Shown here: positions 27,348-35,790 of the stretch, piece after piece
Numbering within the stretch: the first letter of the stretch is position 1
How the letters are laid out: each line of letters begins with the position of its first letter
NCBI GenBank assembly: GCA_038205115.1
Contig: JBBRCE010000017.1
Span: 28,741-92,740 of the forward strand
Length of the DNA: 64,000 nt
Direction: 5' to 3'
DNA from: JBBRCE01 sp038205115
GTDB lineage: Bacteria > Planctomycetota > Planctomycetia > Pirellulales > JBBRCE01
Made by a program: the position numbers and the translations under genes
The notes under the pieces: model-generated
What the model was told of the DNA's origin: nothing
Databases searched by the model: none
Seen by the model: only the letters and a program-made list of their open reading frames with translations

Positions 27348-28160
27348 TTATTCTAGCTCGGGCCGCATCGCGCGGCGAATGATCTCGGCATCGAAATAAT
27401 TGACGCTCATGCCCGCGTCGACCACCAACTGCTGGGCCGTGATTCCGCTGGAACGCGGACTGAGCAGAAACGCCGCCACGTTGGCCGCTTCTTCGGTTTG
27501 CACGGCCTGCTTGCGGAGCGTGGCTTGTTCGGCGAATAAGTAGGAATCGACGTAGCCGGGGATACCCGCCGAGGCCGAAGTTTTTAGTAAACCGGGCGAC
27601 ACGGCGTTAAATCGCACGCGTGAAAATGCACTGAACGACTTCGCCAAAAACGCCAGCGACGAATCGAGTGCCGCCTTGATCGGCGCCATGAAACCATAGT
27701 TTTCGCTGGCCATGCGCGTGGTCGAGATCGATATCGTCACCACCGAGGCATCTTCGGCGAGTAGCGATTTGCAGGCGTTGCAAATCGCGATCAGCGAATA
27801 GCAAGATATGTCCATGCTTCGCAAAAACGCCTGTTTGCTGGTTTCATGAAAGGGCTTAAAGCCATCGCCATAGTCGGCAAACGCAATCGAATGCAACAAC
27901 CCTTGGTACGTTTCATTGCGCGCCGCCAGATCGTCACGTAACTGCGCAATTTGATCGGGAAATTCTACATCGCAAACATAGATTACTGCCGTTTCGCCCA
28001 GCAGTTTGGCAACGGACGCCTTCCGCGCGGCGGTGCGCACTACATAAGTCACGCGCGCGCCTGCCGCGGTTAAGACCTTGCCCACGTGGTAGGCAACGCT
28101 CTTTCGATTCGCAACGCCAAACACCAAAAACGACTTCTCGGCGACTTGCAAAAAATCCAT
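27348..28160 (-). CDS. fabI: Enoyl-ACP reductase-like SDR (FabI type)
   Basis: A 270-residue SDR that resembles FabI, which reduces trans-2-enoyl-ACP with NADH in fatty acid elongation. It has the FabI-style cofactor start (LVFGVANRKSVAYHVGK), CDV at the strand binding adenine, the HSIAFA segment, and the Tyr-x6-Lys pair (Tyr155, Lys162) characteristic of FabI. The second conserved FabI tyrosine (Tyr146 in E. coli) lines up with Ile145 here, so it may be a divergent FabI or a FabI-like reductase with another substrate. The frame extends to 28307, but ATG 28160 starts where homology begins. It is divergent from moaC. Confidence 0.8.
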   Translation of the reverse strand: MDFLQVAEKSFLVFGVANRKSVAYHVGKVLTAAGARVTYVVRTAARKASVAKLLGETAVIYVCDVEFPDQIAQLRDDLAARNETYQGLLHSIAFADYGDGFKPFHETSKQAFLRSMDISCYSLIAICNACKSLLAEDASVVTISISTTRMASENYGFMAPIKAALDSSLAFLAKSFSAFSRVRFNAVSPGLLKTSASAGIPGYVDSYLFAEQATLRKQAVQTEEAANVAAFLLSPRSSGITAQQLVVDAGMSVNYFDAEIIRRAMRPELE

Positions 28161-28324
28161 GAAAATCGTGGTTACCCCGGGGCACAGGTTTTTTGCGGCA
28201 GGCGATCTCGCGCCGCAAGTAGCGCCGCCACTTGGCCACGCGCGGCGCACTATCGCAGGCGGCCAGCGTGGCTTAGAATAGCATTTTATCGATGTTTCGC
28301 CAGTCATTGCACGGCGTGCGTGGC

Positions 28325-28801
28325 ATGAATCAACTCACACATTTTGACGAGCACGGTGCCAGCCGCATGGTGGATGTGGGTGCCAAGCCGGTCACCGCGC
28401 GCTACGCGCGGGCCTCGGCTAGCGTGCGCATGGCGGAGACCACGTTGGCCTTGATCCGACAGCGTGCTCTCTCCAAAGGCGACGTGCTGGAGGTGGCTCG
28501 CCTGGCTGGCATCATGGCCGCCAAACGGACTGACGAACTGATTCCGCTATGCCATTCGCTGCCGCTCGATTCGGTGCAGGTGGATTTCGAATTTCCGGAT
28601 CAGCAGACGGTCAAAATCACTTCTACAGCCGCCGTTCAATCGCGGACCGGCGTCGAAATGGAAGCACTCGTAGCAGCCAGCGTCGCGGCGCTGACCATCT
28701 ACGATATGTGCAAGGCGGTTGACCGACAGATGGTAATTGAGCAAGTGCAGGTGATTGAGAAATCCGGTGGTCGCAGCGGCCACTTCGTCAGATCCGACTA
28801 A
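28325..28801 (+). CDS. moaC: Cyclic pyranopterin monophosphate synthase MoaC
   Basis: Converts the MoaA product to cyclic pyranopterin monophosphate in molybdenum cofactor synthesis. The 158-residue protein shows DELIPLCHSLPL, the GVEMEALVAAS helix, YDMCKAVDR with the catalytic Lys, and the C-terminal KSGGRSG. ATG 28325 is chosen over the longer frame from 28292 because MoaC homology begins at MNQLTHFDEHG. It is followed after 25 bases by nrdR and then the PH-domain gene on the same strand. No other moa or moe gene is in the window. Confidence 0.93.
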   Translation: MNQLTHFDEHGASRMVDVGAKPVTARYARASASVRMAETTLALIRQRALSKGDVLEVARLAGIMAAKRTDELIPLCHSLPLDSVQVDFEFPDQQTVKITSTAAVQSRTGVEMEALVAASVAALTIYDMCKAVDRQMVIEQVQVIEKSGGRSGHFVRSD

Positions 28802-28826
28802 ACTCCCTTTCCGCCGAGTGAAATCC

Positions 28827-29297
28827 ATGCGCTGTCCGTTTTGCCAGGCCGACAACGATCGCGTTTGCGATTCGCGGGCAATCAACGAGGGATTTGGCAT
28901 TCGCCGGCGTCGCGAGTGTCAGCAGTGCGGCCGTCGGTTCACGACTCACGAGCAAGTGGCGGAAGTGCTGATCAAAGTCATCAAAAAAGATGGCGTGCGG
29001 GTGCCCTTCGACCGCGAAAAAATCAAATCCGGACTCCAAAAAGCCTGCTGGAAACGGCCGATTGGCGATGATCGAATCGAGGCCATTTTGAGTTCGATCG
29101 AGGCCGATGTCTACGCCCATTTCGAAGTCGAAGTAGCCAGCGGATACTTGGGCGAACTCGTGATGCAACATCTCCGCAAGCTGGACGAGGTTGCCTATGT
29201 GCGGTTCGCCAGCGTTTATCGCCAATTTCAGCACGTCAACGATTTCGTCGAAGAACTGGCGCCGATGCTGATGGAAAATCGCCGCCCTGCCAACTGA
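28827..29297 (+). CDS. nrdR: Transcriptional repressor NrdR
   Basis: Represses ribonucleotide reductase genes in response to ATP/dATP. The 156-residue protein has the standard N-terminal zinc ribbon (Cys3, Cys6, Cys31, Cys34), the basic RRRRECQQCGRRFTT segment, and an ATP-cone domain (about 49-139, starting VIKKDGVRVPFDREKI). Length is normal for the family. ATG 28827 is the start because the ribbon begins directly after it. It is 25 bases downstream of moaC and 35 bases upstream of the PH-domain gene. No nrd operon is present in the window. Confidence 0.95.
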   Translation: MRCPFCQADNDRVCDSRAINEGFGIRRRRECQQCGRRFTTHEQVAEVLIKVIKKDGVRVPFDREKIKSGLQKACWKRPIGDDRIEAILSSIEADVYAHFEVEVASGYLGELVMQHLRKLDEVAYVRFASVYRQFQHVNDFVEELAPMLMENRRPAN

Positions 29298-29332
29298 TTG
29301 CCCACTCCCTCATTTACCTCTGAAATCCGCCA

Positions 29333-30028
29333 ATGATTTGTCCGGCTTGTCGAAACGAAGTCCCGGCCGATGCCGCGTTTTGCTCGCATTGCGGCGCCAA
29401 GATGAACCCGTTGCGACCGGCGCCTTCTCCGGTCACGGCCCAAGGCGCCCCGCCCAGCAACGCGGTCGAACATGCCGAGGCCACCGAGGCCTTCAAGCAA
29501 AATCCGCATTCGCACCAGGTGCCCAGCGACGACATCGAGACCGAAATCTGGCGCGGTTCGTACTCGCCCAAAGGCATGATCGGCAGTTGGATTCTGGCCG
29601 GGCTAATTACCGCCATCGTAGTGACGATGGGCCTGTTTTTCGCAGGTCGAGCGCCCGATCCCAAGATCGTTTGGATCGGTATCGCCGGTTTTGTGGCCAT
29701 CGTCTGGCTGGGCCTCATGTTGCGTCTCGTGCGTCGGCGGATGTCAATTTTGTACCGCCTAACCAACGTGCGTTTTTTCTACGAGGTCGGCGTGCTCAGA
29801 CGCGTGACCGATCGGATTGAGGTCATCCATATTGACGACGTCAAGGTCACGCAAGGTTTTGTGCAACGCATGCTGGGCGTGGGTGACATCGAGTTGACAA
29901 CCAGCGACAAAACGGCGCCGAGTATCTGGCTGATGGGAATCGACGACGTAACCCGCGTGGCGGATATGATCGACACCGTACGCCGCGAACTGCGAAACCG
30001 CCGCGGCGTCCGCATCGAACAAATCTAA
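29333..30028 (+). CDS. Zinc-ribbon, bacterial PH-domain (bPH2/DUF304) membrane protein
   Basis: A 231-residue inner-membrane protein. It starts with a zinc ribbon (Cys3, Cys6, Cys17, Cys20), then a linker to about residue 80, two membrane segments (about 85-135) and a bacterial PH-like domain, seen as LYRLTNVRFFYEVGVLRR and IDDVKVTQGFVQRMLGVG. This arrangement is common for DUF304 proteins, whose role is not well defined. It is third in a same-strand group after moaC and nrdR, but the 35-base gap and different function do not prove an operon. Confidence 0.75.
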   Translation: MICPACRNEVPADAAFCSHCGAKMNPLRPAPSPVTAQGAPPSNAVEHAEATEAFKQNPHSHQVPSDDIETEIWRGSYSPKGMIGSWILAGLITAIVVTMGLFFAGRAPDPKIVWIGIAGFVAIVWLGLMLRLVRRRMSILYRLTNVRFFYEVGVLRRVTDRIEVIHIDDVKVTQGFVQRMLGVGDIELTTSDKTAPSIWLMGIDDVTRVADMIDTVRRELRNRRGVRIEQI

Positions 30029-30134
30029 TCGCTGCTCTCCAGAACTGCCTGCTGGCCGGAAAGCCAATGCGAGTCACAAGTACTTGCTGAGCTGTTTGTT
30101 ACGTGCGAGTCTTGCTGACAAATCACGAACGATC

Positions 30135-30148
30135 TGCGGTTAACCGCA
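30135..30148. promoter_or_regulatory. Perfect 14-bp palindrome, possible operator
   Basis: TGCGGTTAACCGCA is a perfect inverted repeat in the 273-base gap upstream of the Spy-like gene at 30302. Such a site could bind a dimeric regulator. This is inferred from symmetry alone; no second copy or matching regulator was identified. Confidence 0.25.
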
Positions 30149-30301
30149 ATTCGGTGAAAGTTCCGTCTGTATTGCAACTTGCGCGGAACTCGTCAGCCGC
30201 TGCGGGGTAAAATCGATAGCTAGCTAGCTCGCTTAGCTGGGCCTGAGGCCATCTCGCAAATTCATTTCTTTAAGTTGGATTCGTTTTTTAAGGAGTTCTG
30301 C

Positions 30302-31090
30302 ATGAAAGTTTTCTGTCTCGCGCCGCGAATGGCGATCGCTTTGGCTGTTGGCGCGGTATTGGTCGCATCCGCCGGAAATGCGATGGCGCAACGTGGTGGC
30401 GGTGGACCCGGTGGCCGAGGAACCGGCGGCACAGGTGGCCGTGGCACCAGCGGCTTGCAGTTGCTGCAGAGCGAACAAGTTCAAAAAGAACTGGAATTGG
30501 TCGACGATCAAAAGGAAGCGTTGAAGAAGATCAGCGAATCGATGCGGACGGACATGCGTGAAATGTTCACCGGCATGCAAGGTCTCTCAAGCGAAGAGCG
30601 CACCAAAAAGTTCGAAGAAATGCGCGGCAAGATGGAAACCAAGCAGAAGGAATATCAGGCCAAAGTCGACGAAGTCCTGTTGCCCAATCAACGCGACCGT
30701 CTCAAGCAAATCACCATGCAAGTCTCTGGTAACAGCGCTCTAACCAGCGACGACGCCGTTAAGGCGCTCGGTTTGACGGACGACCAGAAAGAAAAAATCA
30801 AAAAGATCGGCGAAGACGCGCGCACCGAAATGCGAACACTGTTCCAAGGCGGCGGGCAAGGCACCGATCGCACGGCACAGCAAGAAAAAATGGACAAGAT
30901 GCGAAAAGATACGGAAGAAAAAATCATGGCCGTGTTGACGAGCGAACAAAAAGCCAAACTCGAGGAACTCAAGGGCAAGAAGTTCGAGATCGACCGCAAC
31001 GCCCTGTTCGGTGGACAGCGGGGCCAACGTGGTAATCGGGGCACTCCCCCGGCAACTCCGCCCGCAAAGCCCGAAAGTGCTGCCAAGTAA
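30302..31090 (+). CDS. Exported Spy/LTXXQ-like helical protein
   Basis: A 262-residue secreted protein with a signal peptide (about 1-30) and a Gly-rich segment, followed by a long charged helical region. The repeated LTDDQKEKIKKI and LTSEQKAKLEEL phrases recall the LTXXQ signature of Spy/CpxP-type periplasmic chaperones, but the similarity is short and the protein is longer than Spy. The tail is Gly/Pro-rich. ATG 30302 is preferred over 30275 because AAGGAG lies at 30290-30295 and the signal peptide starts there. A periplasmic role is likely; a chaperone function is only a suggestion. Confidence 0.65.
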   Translation: MKVFCLAPRMAIALAVGAVLVASAGNAMAQRGGGGPGGRGTGGTGGRGTSGLQLLQSEQVQKELELVDDQKEALKKISESMRTDMREMFTGMQGLSSEERTKKFEEMRGKMETKQKEYQAKVDEVLLPNQRDRLKQITMQVSGNSALTSDDAVKALGLTDDQKEKIKKIGEDARTEMRTLFQGGGQGTDRTAQQEKMDKMRKDTEEKIMAVLTSEQKAKLEELKGKKFEIDRNALFGGQRGQRGNRGTPPATPPAKPESAAK

Positions 31091-31405
31091 CCGCAAAAAT
31101 AGCAACCACTTGCGCGAATTATCGCGCCAAGAATTTAGGTTCCTATTATAATTGAGGCTTCGGAGAAGATTGTTATCAAGCGTATCCGGCGCGCGCGACG
31201 CAACGCGCCGCCGGATCGCTTGTTTTGTTCTGCTCGTTGCCCTGCCCAACATCCTCCTGCCCGCACGTGAGTGTTTGCGTCGCCAGTTTCCTTTGATTGT
31301 CGATGTTCGCATGCGCGCAGGGTGAATGTGGCTGGGCGCCGCGGATGGATTTTCGCGGCGGCATTCGCAAGCTTACCCTCCTGCATGGAGTGAGGATGGC
31401 GTCAG
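31091..31405. other. Intergenic region before the secretion operon, 315 bases
   Basis: It holds a hairpin (GCGCGA at 31112-31117 with its complement at 31122-31127), which may end the upstream transcript although no uridine run follows. It also holds a TATAAT hexamer at 31147-31152 that could be the -10 element for the secretion operon, about 250 bases upstream of gspE. No good -35 hexamer was found at normal spacing. No coding frame is supportable. Confidence 0.35.
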
Positions 31406-33109
31406 GTGTCTGGTTCTATGGAAGCTGGTGAAATTCTTGTCCGGCGTGGCCTCATCGACCAACATCAGTTGGCGCGTTCTCGCAGCGCGCAGACCGACGG
31501 ACTGCGGCTGGATCAGGCGGCCGTGAATTTGGGATTCGTCACCGAAGAAGCCGCGTTGCGGGCGCTGGGCGAAGAAGTGGGGCTGGACTACATCGATCTG
31601 GCTGAGACCACCGTCGATACCTCGCTGCTGACGAAATTTCCCACCCGTTTGATCTACCGGCAAATGCTGTTTCCGATTCGTCGCGAAAACGGCACGCTCG
31701 TCGTTGCCACCAGCGATCCGTTCGATCTCTATCCGCTGGATGAATTGGGCGCGGCCACGGGGCTTGCGATCCATCCGGTGCTGGCCGGACGCGACGAGAT
31801 CGCCAAGCTGATTAAAACGCATTTGGGCGTCGGTGGCGAAACAGTCACCGGTCTGTTGGCTACGGCGGAAGAAAACAAAGTCGAACTACTGGAAGAGTTG
31901 GAGATCGATGGCTCTGAACTTTCCGAGATGGTCCAAGAGGCCTCGGTGGTTCGGCTGGTGAACGAAATTTTGCTGGAAGCCGTCGAATCGCGGGCCAGCG
32001 ACGTACACATTGAATCGCAACAATCGGGTTTGAAGATTCGTTACCGCGTCGACGGCTTGCTGCACTCGCAGCCGGTGCCGCCCGAGATATCGCGATTTCA
32101 GTCGGCCATCATTAGCCGTTTGAAAATCATGGCCCGGATGAACATTGCCGAAAAGCGTCTGCCGCAGGACGGCCGTATTAAGATCAAGGTGTCCGGCCGC
32201 GAAATCGACGTCCGCGTCTCGGTCATTCCGATGATTCATGGCGAAGGTATCGTCATGCGTATCCTCGATAAAGGCCGCATGAAGTTCGATCTCCAAGCGC
32301 TCGGCATGGAGGACGATCAGTACGCCGTTTTTCAAGATCTGATTCGCCTGCCGCACGGGATCATCCTGGTCACCGGCCCGACCGGTTCGGGCAAAACCAC
32401 CACGCTGTATAGCGCTTTGCTGGAGATCAAAAGCGAAGACACCAAGATCATCACCACCGAAGATCCGGTGGAATATCAATTGGACGGCATTAATCAAATC
32501 CAGGTGCATGCCAAGATCGGGCTGACCTTTGCACAGTCGCTCCGCAGCATTTTGCGTCACGACCCAGATGTTGTGCTGGTGGGCGAAATTCGAGATCACG
32601 AGACGGCCGAAAACGCCATTCAAGCCTCGTTGACGGGGCACTTGGTGTTCAGCACACTGCACACTAACGATGCCGCCGGCGCTTATACTCGGCTGGTGGA
32701 CATGGGCGTCGAGCCATTTTTGGTCGCCAGCACGGTTGAAGCGGTGATGGCCCAGCGGTTGGTGCGGCAACTCTGCAAACACTGCAAGCAACAATACGAG
32801 CCCAAGGTTGAAGACTTTCCGGCCGATTTCCCTGTCGAACTCTGGCGCCAGTCAGGCCAGCCGCTTTTCAAGCCGGTCGGCTGCCGCGCCTGCCGTAACG
32901 TGGGTTTTCAGGGTCGGCTGGGCTTGTTCGAACTGATGCTCACAACCGACCCGGTTCGGCAGTTAGCCCACGAACGCAAAGGCACTTGGGAAATCAAAAA
33001 GGCGGCGTTAAAAGACGGCATGCGGACGCTCCGTCACGACGGTTGGCGGAAAGTCATTAGCGGCCGCACGACCATTGAAGAAGTTGTCCGCACCGCCAAG
33101 GCCGACTAA
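31406..33109 (+). CDS. gspE: Type II secretion/type IV pilus assembly ATPase (GspE/PilB family)
   Basis: The cytoplasmic hexameric ATPase that drives pseudopilus assembly. The 567-residue protein has an N-terminal GspE/MshEN domain (to about 160), then the motor domain with Walker A GPTGSGKTTTLY (near 328), the Asp and His boxes, and the Walker B region VLVGEIRDHETAENA. The tetracysteine zinc motif is present (CKHC near 457, CRAC near 493). The start is GTG 31406, with GAGG ten bases upstream; ATG 31418 four codons later is an alternative. It is the first gene of the operon, 46 bases before gspF. Confidence 0.93.
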   Translation: MSGSMEAGEILVRRGLIDQHQLARSRSAQTDGLRLDQAAVNLGFVTEEAALRALGEEVGLDYIDLAETTVDTSLLTKFPTRLIYRQMLFPIRRENGTLVVATSDPFDLYPLDELGAATGLAIHPVLAGRDEIAKLIKTHLGVGGETVTGLLATAEENKVELLEELEIDGSELSEMVQEASVVRLVNEILLEAVESRASDVHIESQQSGLKIRYRVDGLLHSQPVPPEISRFQSAIISRLKIMARMNIAEKRLPQDGRIKIKVSGREIDVRVSVIPMIHGEGIVMRILDKGRMKFDLQALGMEDDQYAVFQDLIRLPHGIILVTGPTGSGKTTTLYSALLEIKSEDTKIITTEDPVEYQLDGINQIQVHAKIGLTFAQSLRSILRHDPDVVLVGEIRDHETAENAIQASLTGHLVFSTLHTNDAAGAYTRLVDMGVEPFLVASTVEAVMAQRLVRQLCKHCKQQYEPKVEDFPADFPVELWRQSGQPLFKPVGCRACRNVGFQGRLGLFELMLTTDPVRQLAHERKGTWEIKKAALKDGMRTLRHDGWRKVISGRTTIEEVVRTAKAD

Positions 33110-33155
33110 CGGCGTTTGTGCTTCGAACAAAAATTTCAGTTGACGATCTGCGTTT

Positions 33156-34637
33156 ATGCCTGATTTTGCTTACACCGCTCGCGACACTGCCGGCAAAAAA
33201 GTGACGGGAGTCATCTCGGCCGCTACGCGCCGCGATGCGCTCACGCAGCTTGAAAAGCGCGCGCTGTTTCCGGTGCAGGTGGACCAAGCGCAGTCCGGGC
33301 GGGCGGGCGGCATGTTTGCGTTTGGCCGCCGCGTCGCAAAGCCTGCCGCCAAGAAACCGGCGCGCATCGCCAGCGAAACCAGCGGCAACGCCAAAACCAG
33401 CGGCAACGCCAAAACCAACGGCAACGCCAAAACCAACGGCAACGTCAAAACCAACGGCAGCGTCAAGGCGTACTCCAACGGTAAATCGTTGGCAACCGCG
33501 ACCAACGGCAAGGCGATCTCCAAGCCGTTTAGCTCCAAAGAAAAAGCCATCGCGGCCAATCTGTCGTCGGGCGCCACCGCGCCGCGGCGTCGCGGGCGCC
33601 GGATCAACGCGCAGTTGCTGGCCAACACCTACGCGCAACTCGCCGCGCTGTTGCGTAGTGGCGTGCCGCTGTTGAGATCGCTGCGAGTGCTCAAAGAGCA
33701 GACGTCCAACGCCGCCTTGGCCGATGTGATGGACCAGGTCTACGCCCAAGTCGAAGATGGCACGACGCTGGCCGAAGCCATGGCCCGGCACCCGAAAGTT
33801 TTCAGCGAAATGGCCATCAGCATGGTCCGCGCCGGCGGCGAAGGCGGCTTCATGGAAGACGCTTTGACGCGCGTGGCCGACTTCACCGAAAAACAAGAAG
33901 ACATGAAGGGGCGTACGGCCGGCGCCCTGGCTTATCCGATGTTTCTGGGCGTTGTTGGCACGGCCGTGGTCACAATTTTAGTTGTGTTCTTCGTGCCTAA
34001 GTTCGAAGAAATGTTCGCTCGACTGCGAGAAAAAGGCGAACTGCCCATGATTACCGAACTGCTTCTCGGTCTGAGTCATTTTCTGGGCAGTTGGGGTTGG
34101 ATTGTGCTCGTGGGCATGATTGTCGGTGGCTGGGTGATCATCAAAAAGCTACAAACCGAAGAAGGCAAATTCCTCCGCGATCGGATTCAGTTGAAGTTGC
34201 CTGGCGTGGGGCCAATTTTTAAAAGCCTGGCGGTTTCGCGGTTTTGTCGCGTGCTGGGCACTTTGCTCCACAATGGCGTACCAATTTTGCGATCGCTGGA
34301 AATTAGCAGCTTCAGTGCGGGCAACCGCGTGCTGGCGGGTGCCATTAACCGGGCCAGCGAAAACATTTCGGCCGGCGAATCGCTCGCGGCGCCGCTAGCA
34401 GCCAGCGGTCATTTTCCGCGAACGGTCGTCGAAATGATTGCCGTGGCCGAAGAATCGAACAGTCTGGAAACCGTTTTAACGGATATTGCCGACAATTTAG
34501 ATAAACGCACTTGGCGGCAATTGGATTTATTTGTCCGTTTGCTGGAACCTGCGATGCTTTTGGTCATGGCCGTGGTTGTATTATTTGTGGTGATTGCACT
34601 GTTGTTACCCGTTTTGAAGATGAGCATGACAATTTAA
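33156..34637 (+). CDS. gspF: Secretion platform protein (GspF/PilC family) with repeat insert
   Basis: The polytopic inner-membrane protein linking the ATPase to the pseudopilus. The 493-residue protein has the two tandem T2SSF domains: the first near 155-280 and the second near 350-480, each ending in hydrophobic segments. The N-terminal start PDFAYTARDTAGKKVTGVI is normal for GspF. Between it and the first T2SSF domain lies an unusual linker (about 60-145) containing five copies of a six-residue repeat (SGNAKT/NGNVKT) and other Asn/Lys/Ser-rich sequence. GspF is usually about 400 residues, so the linker explains the extra length. Confidence 0.9.
   Translation: MPDFAYTARDTAGKKVTGVISAATRRDALTQLEKRALFPVQVDQAQSGRAGGMFAFGRRVAKPAAKKPARIASETSGNAKTSGNAKTNGNAKTNGNVKTNGSVKAYSNGKSLATATNGKAISKPFSSKEKAIAANLSSGATAPRRRGRRINAQLLANTYAQLAALLRSGVPLLRSLRVLKEQTSNAALADVMDQVYAQVEDGTTLAEAMARHPKVFSEMAISMVRAGGEGGFMEDALTRVADFTEKQEDMKGRTAGALAYPMFLGVVGTAVVTILVVFFVPKFEEMFARLREKGELPMITELLLGLSHFLGSWGWIVLVGMIVGGWVIIKKLQTEEGKFLRDRIQLKLPGVGPIFKSLAVSRFCRVLGTLLHNGVPILRSLEISSFSAGNRVLAGAINRASENISAGESLAAPLAASGHFPRTVVEMIAVAEESNSLETVLTDIADNLDKRTWRQLDLFVRLLEPAMLLVMAVVVLFVVIALLLPVLKMSMTI
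33381..33470 (+). repeat. Five in-frame 18-bp tandem repeats in gspF
   Basis: Five consecutive 18-base units of the type AGCGGCAACGCCAAAACC encode (S/N)G(N/S)(A/V)K(T/A). The first two units are identical; later ones diverge by one to five bases, so the array has grown and then drifted. It sits in the linker before the first T2SSF domain and preserves the frame. Confidence 0.9.
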
Positions 34638-34705
34638 TCGCGCAGCATGGGCCTGCCCAACCGCTGGACGCTGTCACTTTTGCCGATTGTTAAGGAGTTT
34701 TTGAG

Positions 34706-35092
34706 ATGTCACGCACGCGTAGCCGCCGTCGCGGTTTTACTTTGATGGAAGTGTTGCTGGTGTTGGTGATCCTGGTGGTGCTAGGATCGTTGAGCGTCAG
34801 CATTTTGACCGGCACGCGCAAGCGGGCCAATATCAACGCCGCCAAATCGCAAGTCACGCTGCTCAAGTCGCCCATCGACTTGTATTTCAGCAACACGGGG
34901 CAGTATCCGCCTACGCTGGAAGCCCTCTATCAGGGTTTGCAAGATCCGTATTGCGATCCAGTCCCGCTGGATCCCTGGGGTGGCCAATACAAAATTACCG
35001 CGCCAGGCACGCATAATCCCAGCACGTATGACGTTTGGTCGTCGGGGCCAGATGGTCAGGACGGTAGCGAAGACGATATCGGCAACTGGTAG
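34706..35092 (+). CDS. gspG: Major pseudopilin GspG
   Basis: The main subunit of the pseudopilus. The 128-residue prepilin has a short basic leader with cleavage site RRRG|FTLMEV (Glu at +5), the hydrophobic helix to about 35, and a C-terminal domain with PLDPWGGQYKI and the SGPDGQDGSEDDI calcium-binding loop typical of GspG. AAGGAG about ten bases upstream supports ATG 34706. It is 68 bases after gspF. It has no low-complexity insert, unlike its minor pseudopilin neighbours. Confidence 0.95.
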   Translation: MSRTRSRRRGFTLMEVLLVLVILVVLGSLSVSILTGTRKRANINAAKSQVTLLKSPIDLYFSNTGQYPPTLEALYQGLQDPYCDPVPLDPWGGQYKITAPGTHNPSTYDVWSSGPDGQDGSEDDIGNW

Positions 35093-35127
35093 TTGAACGT
35101 GCTTCCGGCAGGCGACAATCGAGTTTA

Positions 35128-35790
35128 ATGATGCGGCGATGCCCAACCAACTTGCGTCGTGTGAATCTTGGCGGCTTCACGCTGCTGGAGATCATGTTGA
35201 CGTTGGCGGTAATGATGGCAATTGCGGCACTGGGTTGGCCGATTCTGCAAGGCACGTTCGAACGGCAGCGGTTGCTCAGCGGCGGCAATCAATTGCGGGG
35301 TGCATTTGCGCTGGCCCGCGCCAACGCCATCAATTCCGGCGACGTGCAAGCCATGCAATTTGGCGACGACCAAACGGCATTCAAGGTCGATCGCTGGGTT
35401 GGCGAAGTGGCTGGAGGCACCGACGTCGTTGACGATACCGACACTTTGCCCACCGCGTTCAACGGGCAGTTGCCCGAAGGCGTTTCCGTGGCGACCGTGA
35501 ATCCATTGGGCGACGGCTCCGCGGTGTCGGCCAACACGTCCTCCGCCGGAACCGGCGCGTCCGGCAGTCAAACCGGCAGTGCGACCGGCGCATCCGGCAG
35601 TGCATCCGGTAGCGCCACCGCCGATAGTGCCGCAACGATTTTGTTTTACCCAGATGGCACGTGCACATCGTGCGAAGTTGCGTTGGTCGACAAAAAGCAG
35701 CGCTCACTGAGCGTGGTGTTGCACGGCTTGACAGGTTCCTCGGCCTTGACGGAAATCGTTGGGCGGGACAGCGGCGGAGGCAAGCGATGA
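35128..35790 (+). CDS. gspH: Minor pseudopilin, GspH-like, with Ser/Gly insert
   Basis: A 220-residue prepilin-like protein. The leader ends at GG|FTLLEIM with Glu at +5 and is followed by the membrane helix. The globular part begins normally, with NQLRGAFALARANAI as in GspH. A 36-residue Ser/Gly/Ala/Thr-rich segment (about 134-169) then interrupts it before a final beta part with the Cys pair of GTCTSCEVALVD. ATG 35128 or 35131 may be used. It overlaps gspI by four bases (ATGA), so translation is probably coupled. Assignment to GspH rests on position and the helix; the globular domain is divergent. Confidence 0.75.
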   Translation: MMRRCPTNLRRVNLGGFTLLEIMLTLAVMMAIAALGWPILQGTFERQRLLSGGNQLRGAFALARANAINSGDVQAMQFGDDQTAFKVDRWVGEVAGGTDVVDDTDTLPTAFNGQLPEGVSVATVNPLGDGSAVSANTSSAGTGASGSQTGSATGASGSASGSATADSAATILFYPDGTCTSCEVALVDKKQRSLSVVLHGLTGSSALTEIVGRDSGGGKR

